DNA of 64,000 nt from positions 1 to 64,000 of the forward strand of contig NZ_JAHZSV010000014.1 in assembly GCF_019457905.1 (NCBI RefSeq), given 5' to 3'. A program made the position numbers and the translations under genes. The stretch comes from Flagellimonas abyssi. Lineage in GTDB: Bacteria; Bacteroidota; Bacteroidia; Flavobacteriales; Flavobacteriaceae. How positions within the stretch are numbered: the first letter of the stretch is position 1; each line of letters begins with the position of its first letter. Of this stretch, positions 7,545 through 15,715 are shown one piece after another. Under the pieces are notes generated by a model. The model did not search any database and was not told the DNA's origin. It saw only the letters and a program-made list of their open reading frames with translations.

Positions 7545-10500
7545 ATGAAACAGATCAACCTTCATTATTCCCACTTCATCACCCTATTGTTTTTTGTGCT
7601 GGGATGGGGATCCATGTTCGGCCAATCGGTAAACATGGAAGTACAGCAAGGCCCCAATATTGATGTGGTGCTGACGGTAGGTATTACCGATGAAAATATA
7701 GATACGTTCGAGGCGGACCTCGGAGCCGCCTTGGAAAGCAAAGGTATCCCCGCTGACAAACTCTATGTACAGGGTTTTGAACGAACGACCATCTCCTCCA
7801 ACTCAGAGGATGCGGCTGCAATCTTTAACAATTGGACCCGTTGGGGCTATAACCCGGAGACTTGGGAATTTGTTGATGCCGACAAGGTCATCAGGCGGGT
7901 CAACAACGATAAATTGGCCGGTTTCTACGATCCCGTTTTCGATTCCTCCAATTACACCATGGAAGTGGATTTCAGGACGACCAATACCGATAATGATGAT
8001 ATGGGTATCAACTTCGGTATTCCCAACTCGCCCATTGGTGCCTACCTGTTCAACCTTTCCGGGGCCGTTAGAAGCTTTAGCACCAATGAATTCATTCCGG
8101 GCGATGGTTTTGCAACAGGTCTTTACCAAATCACCAGAAGTGATGGAAACGCCAATCCCCAGCATTATATTCAAGGATTGCAATCAGCGCGCTCAGTTAT
8201 CTTTAACCCAAACCAATGGTACCATCTAAAACTGGAGGTCAAAGGCAACAGGGCCAAAATTTGGTTGGACGACAACCTGTTGATCGATTATACGGCTCCT
8301 TCCGAAATCGGTGGCAGTTATGGGTTCTTTTCCAACAGTCAACCCTACGCCACCTTCAAAAACATTGAAGTGACCTCTTTGACCCTTAAAAAGTTCAAGG
8401 ACGTACTCAGGGAGCCTCAATGGAGAAACAGCGCTATGCGGTTCAATGTAAACCTCGACGATCAAGAAGTTGCCGATTTCGACAACGATCAGGATTTGGC
8501 CGAGATATTAATGCGTACCATCAACGAGGACATTCACTATATCGGGTGGGGATTGAACGACAACCAAACCCAGTTCGAGCGATTTGTACAACAGAATAAT
8601 AACAAGGGAACCTTTGTTAACCGGGATATGGGAAGCTGGTCCACTTGGATGGATGATATGGCCCAATATATTTATGAGCAATACCAGTTGCTTACCGTGA
8701 CCGAAGGGGACTACTTTATTGCTGGGACCAGCGTTGAAATAGCCGTTGATCCTTCCGAAATGAAAACCAGTACCGCCAATGCAAGTTATCCGAGCGGTAG
8801 ATGGAAAATAACACATAATGAAACCTTCTTCCCCAATAATCAGGGAAGAGTTTCCTGGAGCGGTCTTTATTTGGAAGATGTACCGGAATTCTATGAAAAA
8901 CCAGGAAAGTACTCCTTTACCTTCGAAGACCTCCCCACCTCCCCTACAACCTTGTATTTTCACAGAAAACCAGTAGCGAGCTTCTCCTACAGTTCAGATA
9001 CGGGCGTGTTCAACGACACCTCCTACGATTTGGATGGTGGTCCCAACAATGGTATTGCACAGACCGAATGGAAGTGGAAACCTGTTGATGCAACATCTAC
9101 CCAGGGCTGGACCACGGGAATGTTCGACAAGAATTCCGTTTCGGACGGGGAGTATTTGGTGATGCTGAACGTACAGGACCATCAAGGTGTATGGAGTAGC
9201 CCATCGAGTGCTTATATCTTAGTGGACAGCAGTAGTTCATCTACTAACGAGGACCTACCAGTGGCGCAATTCAATATTCAGCCAGATGCATTGTTCACGT
9301 ACTCTGGTTCCATGAACATCAATATAGAAAACAACTCCATCGACCCGTACGGAAGAACACTTTCCAATGAGGAATGGATCGTTACCCAACGGGTGTACGA
9401 TAGCGAGGGAAATCCGACGGATACCGAGATCCATAACTCCACCATGGAGATGACCGATTTCTCGGCTTACAACAATGTAACCGCAGATTACATCATTAGC
9501 CTTCGTGTACAGACCAATACAGGGGTTTGGTCCGAGCCGTTCTTCCGAACATTGACCATTACCCACGACACCACCGAACCTACCTTATCGGCCACACCGA
9601 ATAGCGGATCTATTGATACGGACACCAATATTTTGTTGACCTTTCAAGATGAAAATGATGGAAGTGGATTTGACGTCCAACGTTATGTATTGATTCAGGA
9701 CAGTAATCCGCCTGCATCCGACAGCAGTTTGTGGTCCTCTTGGAGCAACAGTCAATCCAAGACCACTTCATTTTCCAGTGGCGGCACGGGATGGTACATC
9801 CATGCAGAGGCGAAGGACAATGCAGGAAATATAGGAACGGCATCCTTTGGTCCGTTCGACCTTGCCTTGGTCGTCGGTGCAAAGAACGACTTAGCGGTTT
9901 TGGACGAAGATACAGAGTCCGACCCTATCGATGTCCTATACAATGATGTATACGATACCAACAATACACCAACGGTAAGTATCATTACCCAAGGAGCAAA
10001 AGGTTCCGCTGTGGTGGACGAGAATAATAAGATAGTCTACACCCCAAATGCGAATGCGTATGGCAGCGACGCGGTTGTATACGAATTGGATGATGCAGGA
10101 ACCAAAGTAACCGCAACCCTTACCTTGTCCATCACTGCCGTAGATGATACCCCAATAGCAGTTGCAGATTCCTTCACTTTGGATGAAAATGCCACTTTGA
10201 ACGAGGATGTATCAACAAACGATATCGAAGTGGATGATGATGAAAGGGTATATCACATCATTACAAACCCATCCAATGCAAGCGCATTTACATTTAACGC
10301 AGATGGTACGTTCAGTTACGAGCATAATGGCGATGAGTCGGCAACGGATAGCTTTACCTATAATTTTGAGGATACCGTTTCCTTCTCGGAAACCGTTACG
10401 GCCACATTGAACATTACCAATGTGAACGACGCACCCAAAGGTGGGAATGTTACCCTTGAAGTTATTCAAGATGTAGGATATACTTTCAAAACCACTGATT

Positions 10501-13202
10501 TTACCTTCTCTGATGATGATGCAGGAGATGCTTTCAATGGTATACAAGTGATTACACTACCAACGGAGGGTACTTTACTATACAATAGCTCTCCCGTTCA
10601 GGCAAATGATATGGTCGATGATGTGACCTTACTTGTCTTTACCACGGCAAATGGAGGGTACGGTGAAGACTATACCTCCTTCTCCTTCAAAGTAAAGGAT
10701 GGGGATGATGCCTTGAGTTCCACTACGCACACAGCGAATATCAATGCCGGCCAAGATACTGATGGTGACGGCATACCCGATAAGGATGATGAGGACGATG
10801 ACAACGACGGTACACCAGACGATGAGGACGATTTCCCAAAGGATGATTCCGAGGATACAGATACCGATGGTGATGGAACAGGAGACAATGCCGACGACGA
10901 CGACGACAACGACGGTACGCCTGATTCAGAAGATGAGTTTCCAAAGGATGATTCCGAAGTCACCGATACGGAAGGAGACGGAACTGGTGACAATGCCGAC
11001 GACGACGATGACAACGACGGTACGCCTGATTCAGATGATGAATTTCCAAAGGATTATTCCGATGACACAGATACGGAGGGTGACGGAACTGGTGACAATG
11101 CCGACGACGACGATGACAACGACGGTACGCCTGATTCAGATTATGACTTTCCAAAGGATGATTCCGAAGACACCGATACGGACGGAGACGGAACTGGTGA
11201 CAATGCCGACGACGACGACGACAACGACGGTACACCCGATTCAGAAGATGACTTTCCAAAGGATGATTCCGACGACACCGATACGGACGGAGACGGAACT
11301 GGTGACAATGCCGACGACGACGACGACAACGACGGTACACCCGATTCAGAAGTTGACTTTCCAAAGGATGATTCCGAGGATACAGATACGGATGGTGACG
11401 GAACAGGGGACAATGCCGACGAGGATGACGACAACGACGGTACGCCTGATTCAGAAGATGACTTTCCAACGGATGATTCCGAGGATACAGATACCGATGG
11501 TGACGGAACAGGGGACAATGCCGACGAGGATGACGACAACGACGGTACGCCTGATTCAGAAGATGACTTTCCAAAGGATGATTCCGAGGATACAGATACG
11601 GATGGTGACGGAACAGGGGACAATGCCGACGAGGATGACGACAACGACGGTACGCCTGATTCAGAAGATGACTTTCCAAAGGATGATTCCGAGGATACAG
11701 ATACGGATGGTGACGGAACAGGGGACAATGCCGACGAGGATGACGACAACGACGGTACGCCTGATTCAGAAGATGACTTTCCAAAGGATGATTCCGAGGA
11801 TACAGATACGGATGGTGACGGAACAGGGGACAATGCCGACGAGGATGACGACAACGACGGTACGCCTGATTCAGAAGATGACTTTCCAAAGGATGATTCC
11901 GAGGATACAGATACCGATGGTGACGGAACAGGGGACAATGCCGATGAAGACGATGACAACGATGGTACGCCCGATTCAGAGGACGCATTCCCGAAGGATG
12001 ATTCCGAGGATACCGATACCGATGGGGACGGAACTGGCGACAATGCCGATGAGGATGATGACAACGACGGAACGCCCGATTCAGAGGATGCCTTCCCGAA
12101 GGATGAATCCGAGGATACCGATACCGATGGGGACGGAACAGGCGACAAGGCCGATGAGGATGATGACAACGACGGTACGCCCGATTCAGAGGATGCCTTC
12201 CCGAAGGATGATTCCGAGGATACCGATACCGATGGGGACGGAACAGGCGACAATGCCGATGAGGATGATGACAACGACGGTACGCCCGATTCAGAGGATG
12301 CCTTCCCGAAGGATGATTCCGAGGATACCGATACCGATGGGGACGGAACTGGCGACAATGCCGATGAGGATGATGACAACGACGGAACGCCCGATTCAGA
12401 GGATGCCTTCCCGAAGGATGATTCCGAGGATACCGATACCGATGGGGACGGAACAGGAGACAATGCCGACGAGGATGCCGATAATGATGGAACTCCTAAT
12501 GATGAAGACGCTTTCCCTTACGACCCGAACGAAGATTCCGATATTGATGGTGATGGTGTTGGTGATAATTCCGATACGGACGACGATAATGACGGCGTTA
12601 CCGATACCGATACCGATGGTGACGGTCTGGGCGACAACGTGGACAACGATGATGACAACGACGGCATTCCGGACAATGAAGACGATTTCCCGAATGATGC
12701 TTCCGAAACAATCGATACGGACGGAGACGGAATTGGGAACAATGCAGATACCGATGACGATGGCGATGGCTATTCTGACGAAGTGGAACTGACCGAAGGA
12801 ACCGACCCAACGGATGCATCCAGTACTCCAGTGGATACGGATGGTGATGGAATTCCAGACAGTATGGATGAGGATGACGACAATGACGGCGTTCCAGACA
12901 TTGATGATGCATTCCCTACAAGTGAAGAACCTTCGTTGGTTCCCGCACAAGCTTTTACCCCTAACGGTGATGGTAACAACGATGCTTGGATTATTCCGGG
13001 AATCGATAACTATCCCAACAATGTGGTCAAAGTTTACAACCGATGGGGTCACGAAGTGTTCGGCACAAAATCGTACCGGAACAACTGGGAGGGCTTCTAC
13101 AAAAACAGGAACGAGAAACTCCCTGCAGGATCGTACATGTACGTCATCAATTTAGGTGATGGCTCTGCTCCCTTGCAAGGATGGATATTCATCAATTATT
13201 AA
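7545..13202 (+). CDS. giant T9SS type B adhesin with thrombospondin type 3 repeats
   Basis: An 1885-residue secreted protein. I take the ATG at 7545 rather than the TTG at 7536, since it directly precedes the signal peptide (MKQINLHYSHFITLLFF...). An N-terminal region (about 90-280) looks like a concanavalin-type laminin-G/lectin fold (WYHLKLEVKGNRAKIWLDD). Ig/PKD-like domains follow, then cadherin-like VCBS-type modules (about 780-1065, e.g. AVADSFTLDENATLNEDV). Residues about 1071-1790 are thrombospondin type 3 calcium-binding repeats. The end (AQAFTPNGDGNNDAWII, VYNRWGHEVF) is the gliding-motility-type C-terminal domain used by T9SS type B substrates. A SprF-like gene follows immediately, the usual partner of such substrates. 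Likely role: surface adhesion, stiffened by calcium. Confidence 0.92.
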   Translation: MKQINLHYSHFITLLFFVLGWGSMFGQSVNMEVQQGPNIDVVLTVGITDENIDTFEADLGAALESKGIPADKLYVQGFERTTISSNSEDAAAIFNNWTRWGYNPETWEFVDADKVIRRVNNDKLAGFYDPVFDSSNYTMEVDFRTTNTDNDDMGINFGIPNSPIGAYLFNLSGAVRSFSTNEFIPGDGFATGLYQITRSDGNANPQHYIQGLQSARSVIFNPNQWYHLKLEVKGNRAKIWLDDNLLIDYTAPSEIGGSYGFFSNSQPYATFKNIEVTSLTLKKFKDVLREPQWRNSAMRFNVNLDDQEVADFDNDQDLAEILMRTINEDIHYIGWGLNDNQTQFERFVQQNNNKGTFVNRDMGSWSTWMDDMAQYIYEQYQLLTVTEGDYFIAGTSVEIAVDPSEMKTSTANASYPSGRWKITHNETFFPNNQGRVSWSGLYLEDVPEFYEKPGKYSFTFEDLPTSPTTLYFHRKPVASFSYSSDTGVFNDTSYDLDGGPNNGIAQTEWKWKPVDATSTQGWTTGMFDKNSVSDGEYLVMLNVQDHQGVWSSPSSAYILVDSSSSSTNEDLPVAQFNIQPDALFTYSGSMNINIENNSIDPYGRTLSNEEWIVTQRVYDSEGNPTDTEIHNSTMEMTDFSAYNNVTADYIISLRVQTNTGVWSEPFFRTLTITHDTTEPTLSATPNSGSIDTDTNILLTFQDENDGSGFDVQRYVLIQDSNPPASDSSLWSSWSNSQSKTTSFSSGGTGWYIHAEAKDNAGNIGTASFGPFDLALVVGAKNDLAVLDEDTESDPIDVLYNDVYDTNNTPTVSIITQGAKGSAVVDENNKIVYTPNANAYGSDAVVYELDDAGTKVTATLTLSITAVDDTPIAVADSFTLDENATLNEDVSTNDIEVDDDERVYHIITNPSNASAFTFNADGTFSYEHNGDESATDSFTYNFEDTVSFSETVTATLNITNVNDAPKGGNVTLEVIQDVGYTFKTTDFTFSDDDAGDAFNGIQVITLPTEGTLLYNSSPVQANDMVDDVTLLVFTTANGGYGEDYTSFSFKVKDGDDALSSTTHTANINAGQDTDGDGIPDKDDEDDDNDGTPDDEDDFPKDDSEDTDTDGDGTGDNADDDDDNDGTPDSEDEFPKDDSEVTDTEGDGTGDNADDDDDNDGTPDSDDEFPKDYSDDTDTEGDGTGDNADDDDDNDGTPDSDYDFPKDDSEDTDTDGDGTGDNADDDDDNDGTPDSEDDFPKDDSDDTDTDGDGTGDNADDDDDNDGTPDSEVDFPKDDSEDTDTDGDGTGDNADEDDDNDGTPDSEDDFPTDDSEDTDTDGDGTGDNADEDDDNDGTPDSEDDFPKDDSEDTDTDGDGTGDNADEDDDNDGTPDSEDDFPKDDSEDTDTDGDGTGDNADEDDDNDGTPDSEDDFPKDDSEDTDTDGDGTGDNADEDDDNDGTPDSEDDFPKDDSEDTDTDGDGTGDNADEDDDNDGTPDSEDAFPKDDSEDTDTDGDGTGDNADEDDDNDGTPDSEDAFPKDESEDTDTDGDGTGDKADEDDDNDGTPDSEDAFPKDDSEDTDTDGDGTGDNADEDDDNDGTPDSEDAFPKDDSEDTDTDGDGTGDNADEDDDNDGTPDSEDAFPKDDSEDTDTDGDGTGDNADEDADNDGTPNDEDAFPYDPNEDSDIDGDGVGDNSDTDDDNDGVTDTDTDGDGLGDNVDNDDDNDGIPDNEDDFPNDASETIDTDGDGIGNNADTDDDGDGYSDEVELTEGTDPTDASSTPVDTDGDGIPDSMDEDDDNDGVPDIDDAFPTSEEPSLVPAQAFTPNGDGNNDAWIIPGIDNYPNNVVKVYNRWGHEVFGTKSYRNNWEGFYKNRNEKLPAGSYMYVINLGDGSAPLQGWIFINY
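10798..12478 (+). repeat. 105-bp tandem repeat array coding thrombospondin type 3 units
   Basis: About 17 tandem units of 105 bp (35 residues each; typical core DTDGDGTGDNADEDDDNDG followed by TPDSEDDFPKDDSED). Units between about 11380 and 11900 are almost identical at the DNA level, differing at single silent or conservative positions. Early units (SDDEFPKDYSDDT) and late units (SEDAFPKDDSEDT) form distinct sub-families. The acidic DxDxDG loops bind calcium in this family. The near-identity points to recent expansion or gene conversion, so copy number is likely to vary between strains and to be collapsed in short-read assemblies. Confidence 0.95.
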
Positions 13203-13230
13203 TACCAACAAAAAACACCATACAAAACAG

Positions 13231-14121
13231 ATGAAACTTTTTAACAACATACCATTATGGGTCACTTTCCTTGTGCTTTCCTTCTCGGCAAGCGCACAAC
13301 AGGATCCGAACTATACCTTCTACCGCTACAACATGAACCTGTACAACCCCGCATTTGTGGGGAGTTCAGAGGCTGCCGAATTCTCTTTGGGAATCCGCAG
13401 CCAATGGGCGGGAATCGAAGGAGCCCCCGAGAGTCAAAGTGCCATTTTCGGGATGCCCGTGGGCAGAAATATAGGACTTGGAGCCTCCATACTCAATGAT
13501 AAGACCTTTATCGAGCAGCAGACCTGGGTGGCCATAGATGTGTCATACAATATCCAATTGGATGAGGACCATTTTCTCTATTTTGGAATCAAGGGAAGTG
13601 CCAACTCCTATGATGCCAACACCCAGGGCCTTGTCACCTACGGTGTGGGCCAAGATGGTGCCTTGGTTGATTACGATAGTCGTTTCACCCCAAATGTAGG
13701 TGCAGGAATCTATTTGAAACACGATAGATATTTTGCATCCCTGTCCGCGCCAAAGCTGTTGACACCGGAACGTCTGCAAGAGCGTGATGGGAACGCTTAT
13801 CTAGGTGTTGACCGTATGCACGCTTACTTGAGTGGCGGCTATACTTTCTTATTGGGGAGAACCTTGGACCTGAAGACCATGGGGATGTTTCGCTACGTTG
13901 ACGCATCGCCCATATCTGTTGAATTCACCGGAATTTTGGACTTTGGTGAACGCTTTGAGTTTGGGGCAAGCTATAGATACGATGAAAGTATCAGTGGTCT
14001 GTTTCTGTTCAATATCAGCAATGGGTTTAATTTGGGTTATGCCTATGAAACTTCCATACAAAACCCCATTGACGGTTTGGACAACAATACACACGAACTC
14101 TTTATGCGGTTGAGGATGTAA
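13231..14121 (+). CDS. PorP/SprF-family outer-membrane partner of the T9SS adhesin
   Basis: A 296-residue protein starting at ATG 13231; an upstream in-frame extension to 13156 overlaps the adhesin and lacks a signal peptide at its start. After the signal peptide (ending SASAQ) the sequence YTFYRYNMNLYNPAFVGSSE is the hallmark start of the PorP/SprF family, followed by alternating amphipathic strands of a small outer-membrane beta-barrel. In Flavobacterium johnsoniae, SprF is needed for secretion of the type B substrate SprB, and such genes lie next to the adhesin they serve. It is 28 bases downstream of the adhesin and closes the operon before a strong terminator. Confidence 0.92.
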   Translation: MKLFNNIPLWVTFLVLSFSASAQQDPNYTFYRYNMNLYNPAFVGSSEAAEFSLGIRSQWAGIEGAPESQSAIFGMPVGRNIGLGASILNDKTFIEQQTWVAIDVSYNIQLDEDHFLYFGIKGSANSYDANTQGLVTYGVGQDGALVDYDSRFTPNVGAGIYLKHDRYFASLSAPKLLTPERLQERDGNAYLGVDRMHAYLSGGYTFLLGRTLDLKTMGMFRYVDASPISVEFTGILDFGERFEFGASYRYDESISGLFLFNISNGFNLGYAYETSIQNPIDGLDNNTHELFMRLRM

Positions 14122-14155
14122 AATTTCAAAATCAAATAATACTTATATTAGTTAT

Positions 14156-14185
14156 AAATGCCCTTCTAACCAAGGGCATTTTTTA
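14156..14185 (+). terminator. Rho-independent terminator of the adhesin operon
   Basis: A perfect 10-bp stem (AAATGCCCTT at 14156-14165 with AAGGGCATTT at 14172-14181), a 6-base loop and a T-tract, 35 bases after the SprF-like stop codon. Confidence 0.9.
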
Positions 14186-14381
14186 TGACTTGAAGTAGCT
14201 AGCATTAGTTTAAGGCGGCTGTGAGGATATAAATAACATTGGCTTTATTGACATGGAGTATAACTTAGTTGTACCAACAAAAAATGATTTGGCTGAGCAT
14301 TTCAAACAGCTCGGACTCTCTAGTTATGACCAACATCTAACTCAAGGGGGAGGTCATGAAGATATCAATTGGATGAGCCGA

Positions 14382-14425
14382 ATGGTTAAGACCACCAAAA
14401 ACGGAAAATTTGAGCCATCCAATAT
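14382..14425 (+). repeat. left arm of a separated inverted repeat
   Basis: A 44-base segment centred on ACCACCAAAAACGGAAAATT. It matches the reverse complement of 15197-15240 at 40 of 44 positions by eye. Weaker similarity (GGATG..CCG) extends about 20 bases further out. Confidence 0.75.
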
Positions 14426-15196
14426 TTGGATTTTTCAAATTGAAAATCAGTCTTTTACATAGATTTCGAAGTGGCTTAATTTTATACGACGTAGGGGGTT
14501 TATCTTGGGCGGCGTTTCCCCTCTGTTCTTTAATGCGATATACGGAAAAACTACCAGGATATCTTTTATGCAAGCCCCTTTACATTTTTTGGGAAGAACG
14601 AATCTTAAGCTCTCCACTCAAAGCCCAAAAAAGGGGTTTGCCAAAGAAAACTATATGTTCCAAAAAAATATATAATCGGAAAAAATCCGATTACATCACT
14701 ATATGGTGAAAATATGTGCTTTAGAGAGAAAGCAAGGAATTTGCAATACGTCTCATTTCTAGATATTGGATGTTAGAATTCCTTGGAGATGCTGGTTACT
14801 TAGCATATTTATTGAGGGAGCAAAAAATAGAAAGCTCATATCTGATAGAAAAGAATTGTCCATATCAAAGGCAGAAATGGATGCAATATGACCTTAAACC
14901 TTTCTAATGGCAAACCAAACCACTTAAGGAACTCTAATTTTAGTTTATTATATTAAACAAATATACGAACAAATAGACAAAATGTTTAATATAGTAATCA
15001 TAATTGATTTTTCATTGGAGAGTTGACCTCTTAAAATGTTTCAAATCCCATGACATAACCGGAAACACTGGGCATAGTATCCCATCCCCATTGTTGGGAA
15101 CCTACACCCTCTAGGTCAATATTTCATCTGAAAGGAAAAGAAATTTGTACAGACCGGGCACAAACAAAAAGGTGGTTTTCAAACCACTAACATCAT

Positions 15197-15240
15197 GTAT
15201 TGGGTGGCTCAAATTTTCCGTTTTTGGTGGTATCAACCAT
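15197..15240 (-). repeat. right arm of the separated inverted repeat
   Basis: The inverted partner of 14382-14425, about 770 bases away. Paired long inverted ends around a non-coding interior suggest a degraded insertion sequence or a non-autonomous element. No transposase is present between them. Confidence 0.75.
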
Positions 15241-15471
15241 ACGGGGCATCCAGCTTGACAAGAGTATCAAAAATACAGATAAATGCCGATTCTCTAAGAT
15301 AAAGCTTGTGATGGTTCGATAAATTTGTTTTAAGTGGTTACCATATCCATCCCATCCACAATTTGGCCATCCCTTTAAAAAGGCAATTCCAATATGGGTG
15401 TATCTTCACTTACTAACTCAAAAAAAAAAATAAAATTATGCTTGAAAAAATAGCAGTAAAGGATATACATA

Positions 15472-15485
15472 CCGGCCTAGGCCGG
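15472..15485. repeat. 14-bp perfect palindrome CCGGCCTAGGCCGG
   Basis: A GC-only palindrome with a central TA inside an AT-rich region, about 230 bases downstream of the end of the GH95 gene. Its function is unknown; it is too short to be a terminator with its present flanks. Confidence 0.5.
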
Positions 15486-15715
15486 ATTCACTCCATTCGC
15501 TCTTTGGTTACTGACCAAGTTATCCATAAAATGAAGATCGATAATTTAGCACAGTGACAAACTTTTTGGAATCAACTTTAATGGTTTTTAACTAAAAATC
15601 TAATCTAAAGGATTTGGGAGACTTTCAGCTCTAAACTTAATTAAGATTGCTTAGACATGAATATTTTATTTGAGTATTGGTTAAAAGTTCGCTTGTCCAC
15701 AAAGATAGACCCTTT

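Larger units (their letters stand above)
14186..15715. other. 1.5-kb gene-poor region
   Basis: No ORF here resembles a known family. Short open frames at 14253-14462, 14410-14709 and 14337-14573 overlap one another and look incidental. The region carries the separated inverted repeat pair (14382-14425 and 15197-15240) and a 14-bp palindrome (15472-15485), and is otherwise AT-rich. It may be a degraded insertion element separating the adhesin cluster from the PUL. Confidence 0.45.

Noticed and set aside
11141..12463. Leftward 440-codon Ser/Pro-rich ORF opposite the repeats
   Set aside because: Antisense frame of the same repeat; no start context, no domain, and it disappears where the repeat ends. 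The same applies to the His/Arg-rich frame at 10960-11988.
10798..12478. CRISPR-like regular repeats
   Set aside because: Units are contiguous with no unique spacers and encode calcium-binding repeats in frame.
10744..12792. Long alternative-frame ORF (682 codons, Met/Thr/Arg-rich) through the adhesin repeats
   Set aside because: It is a by-product of the 105-bp repeat, whose length is a multiple of three, so other frames stay open. Composition is not protein-like and the adhesin frame explains the DNA.
14253..14709. Three overlapping short ORFs near the SprF terminator
   Set aside because: They overlap on both strands, cross the inverted-repeat arm and resemble no family; more likely chance frames in a degraded element.
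15438..15557. Small ORF beginning MLEKIAVKDIHTG
   Set aside because: About 39 codons, isolated, no promoter or neighbour support, and contains the palindrome.
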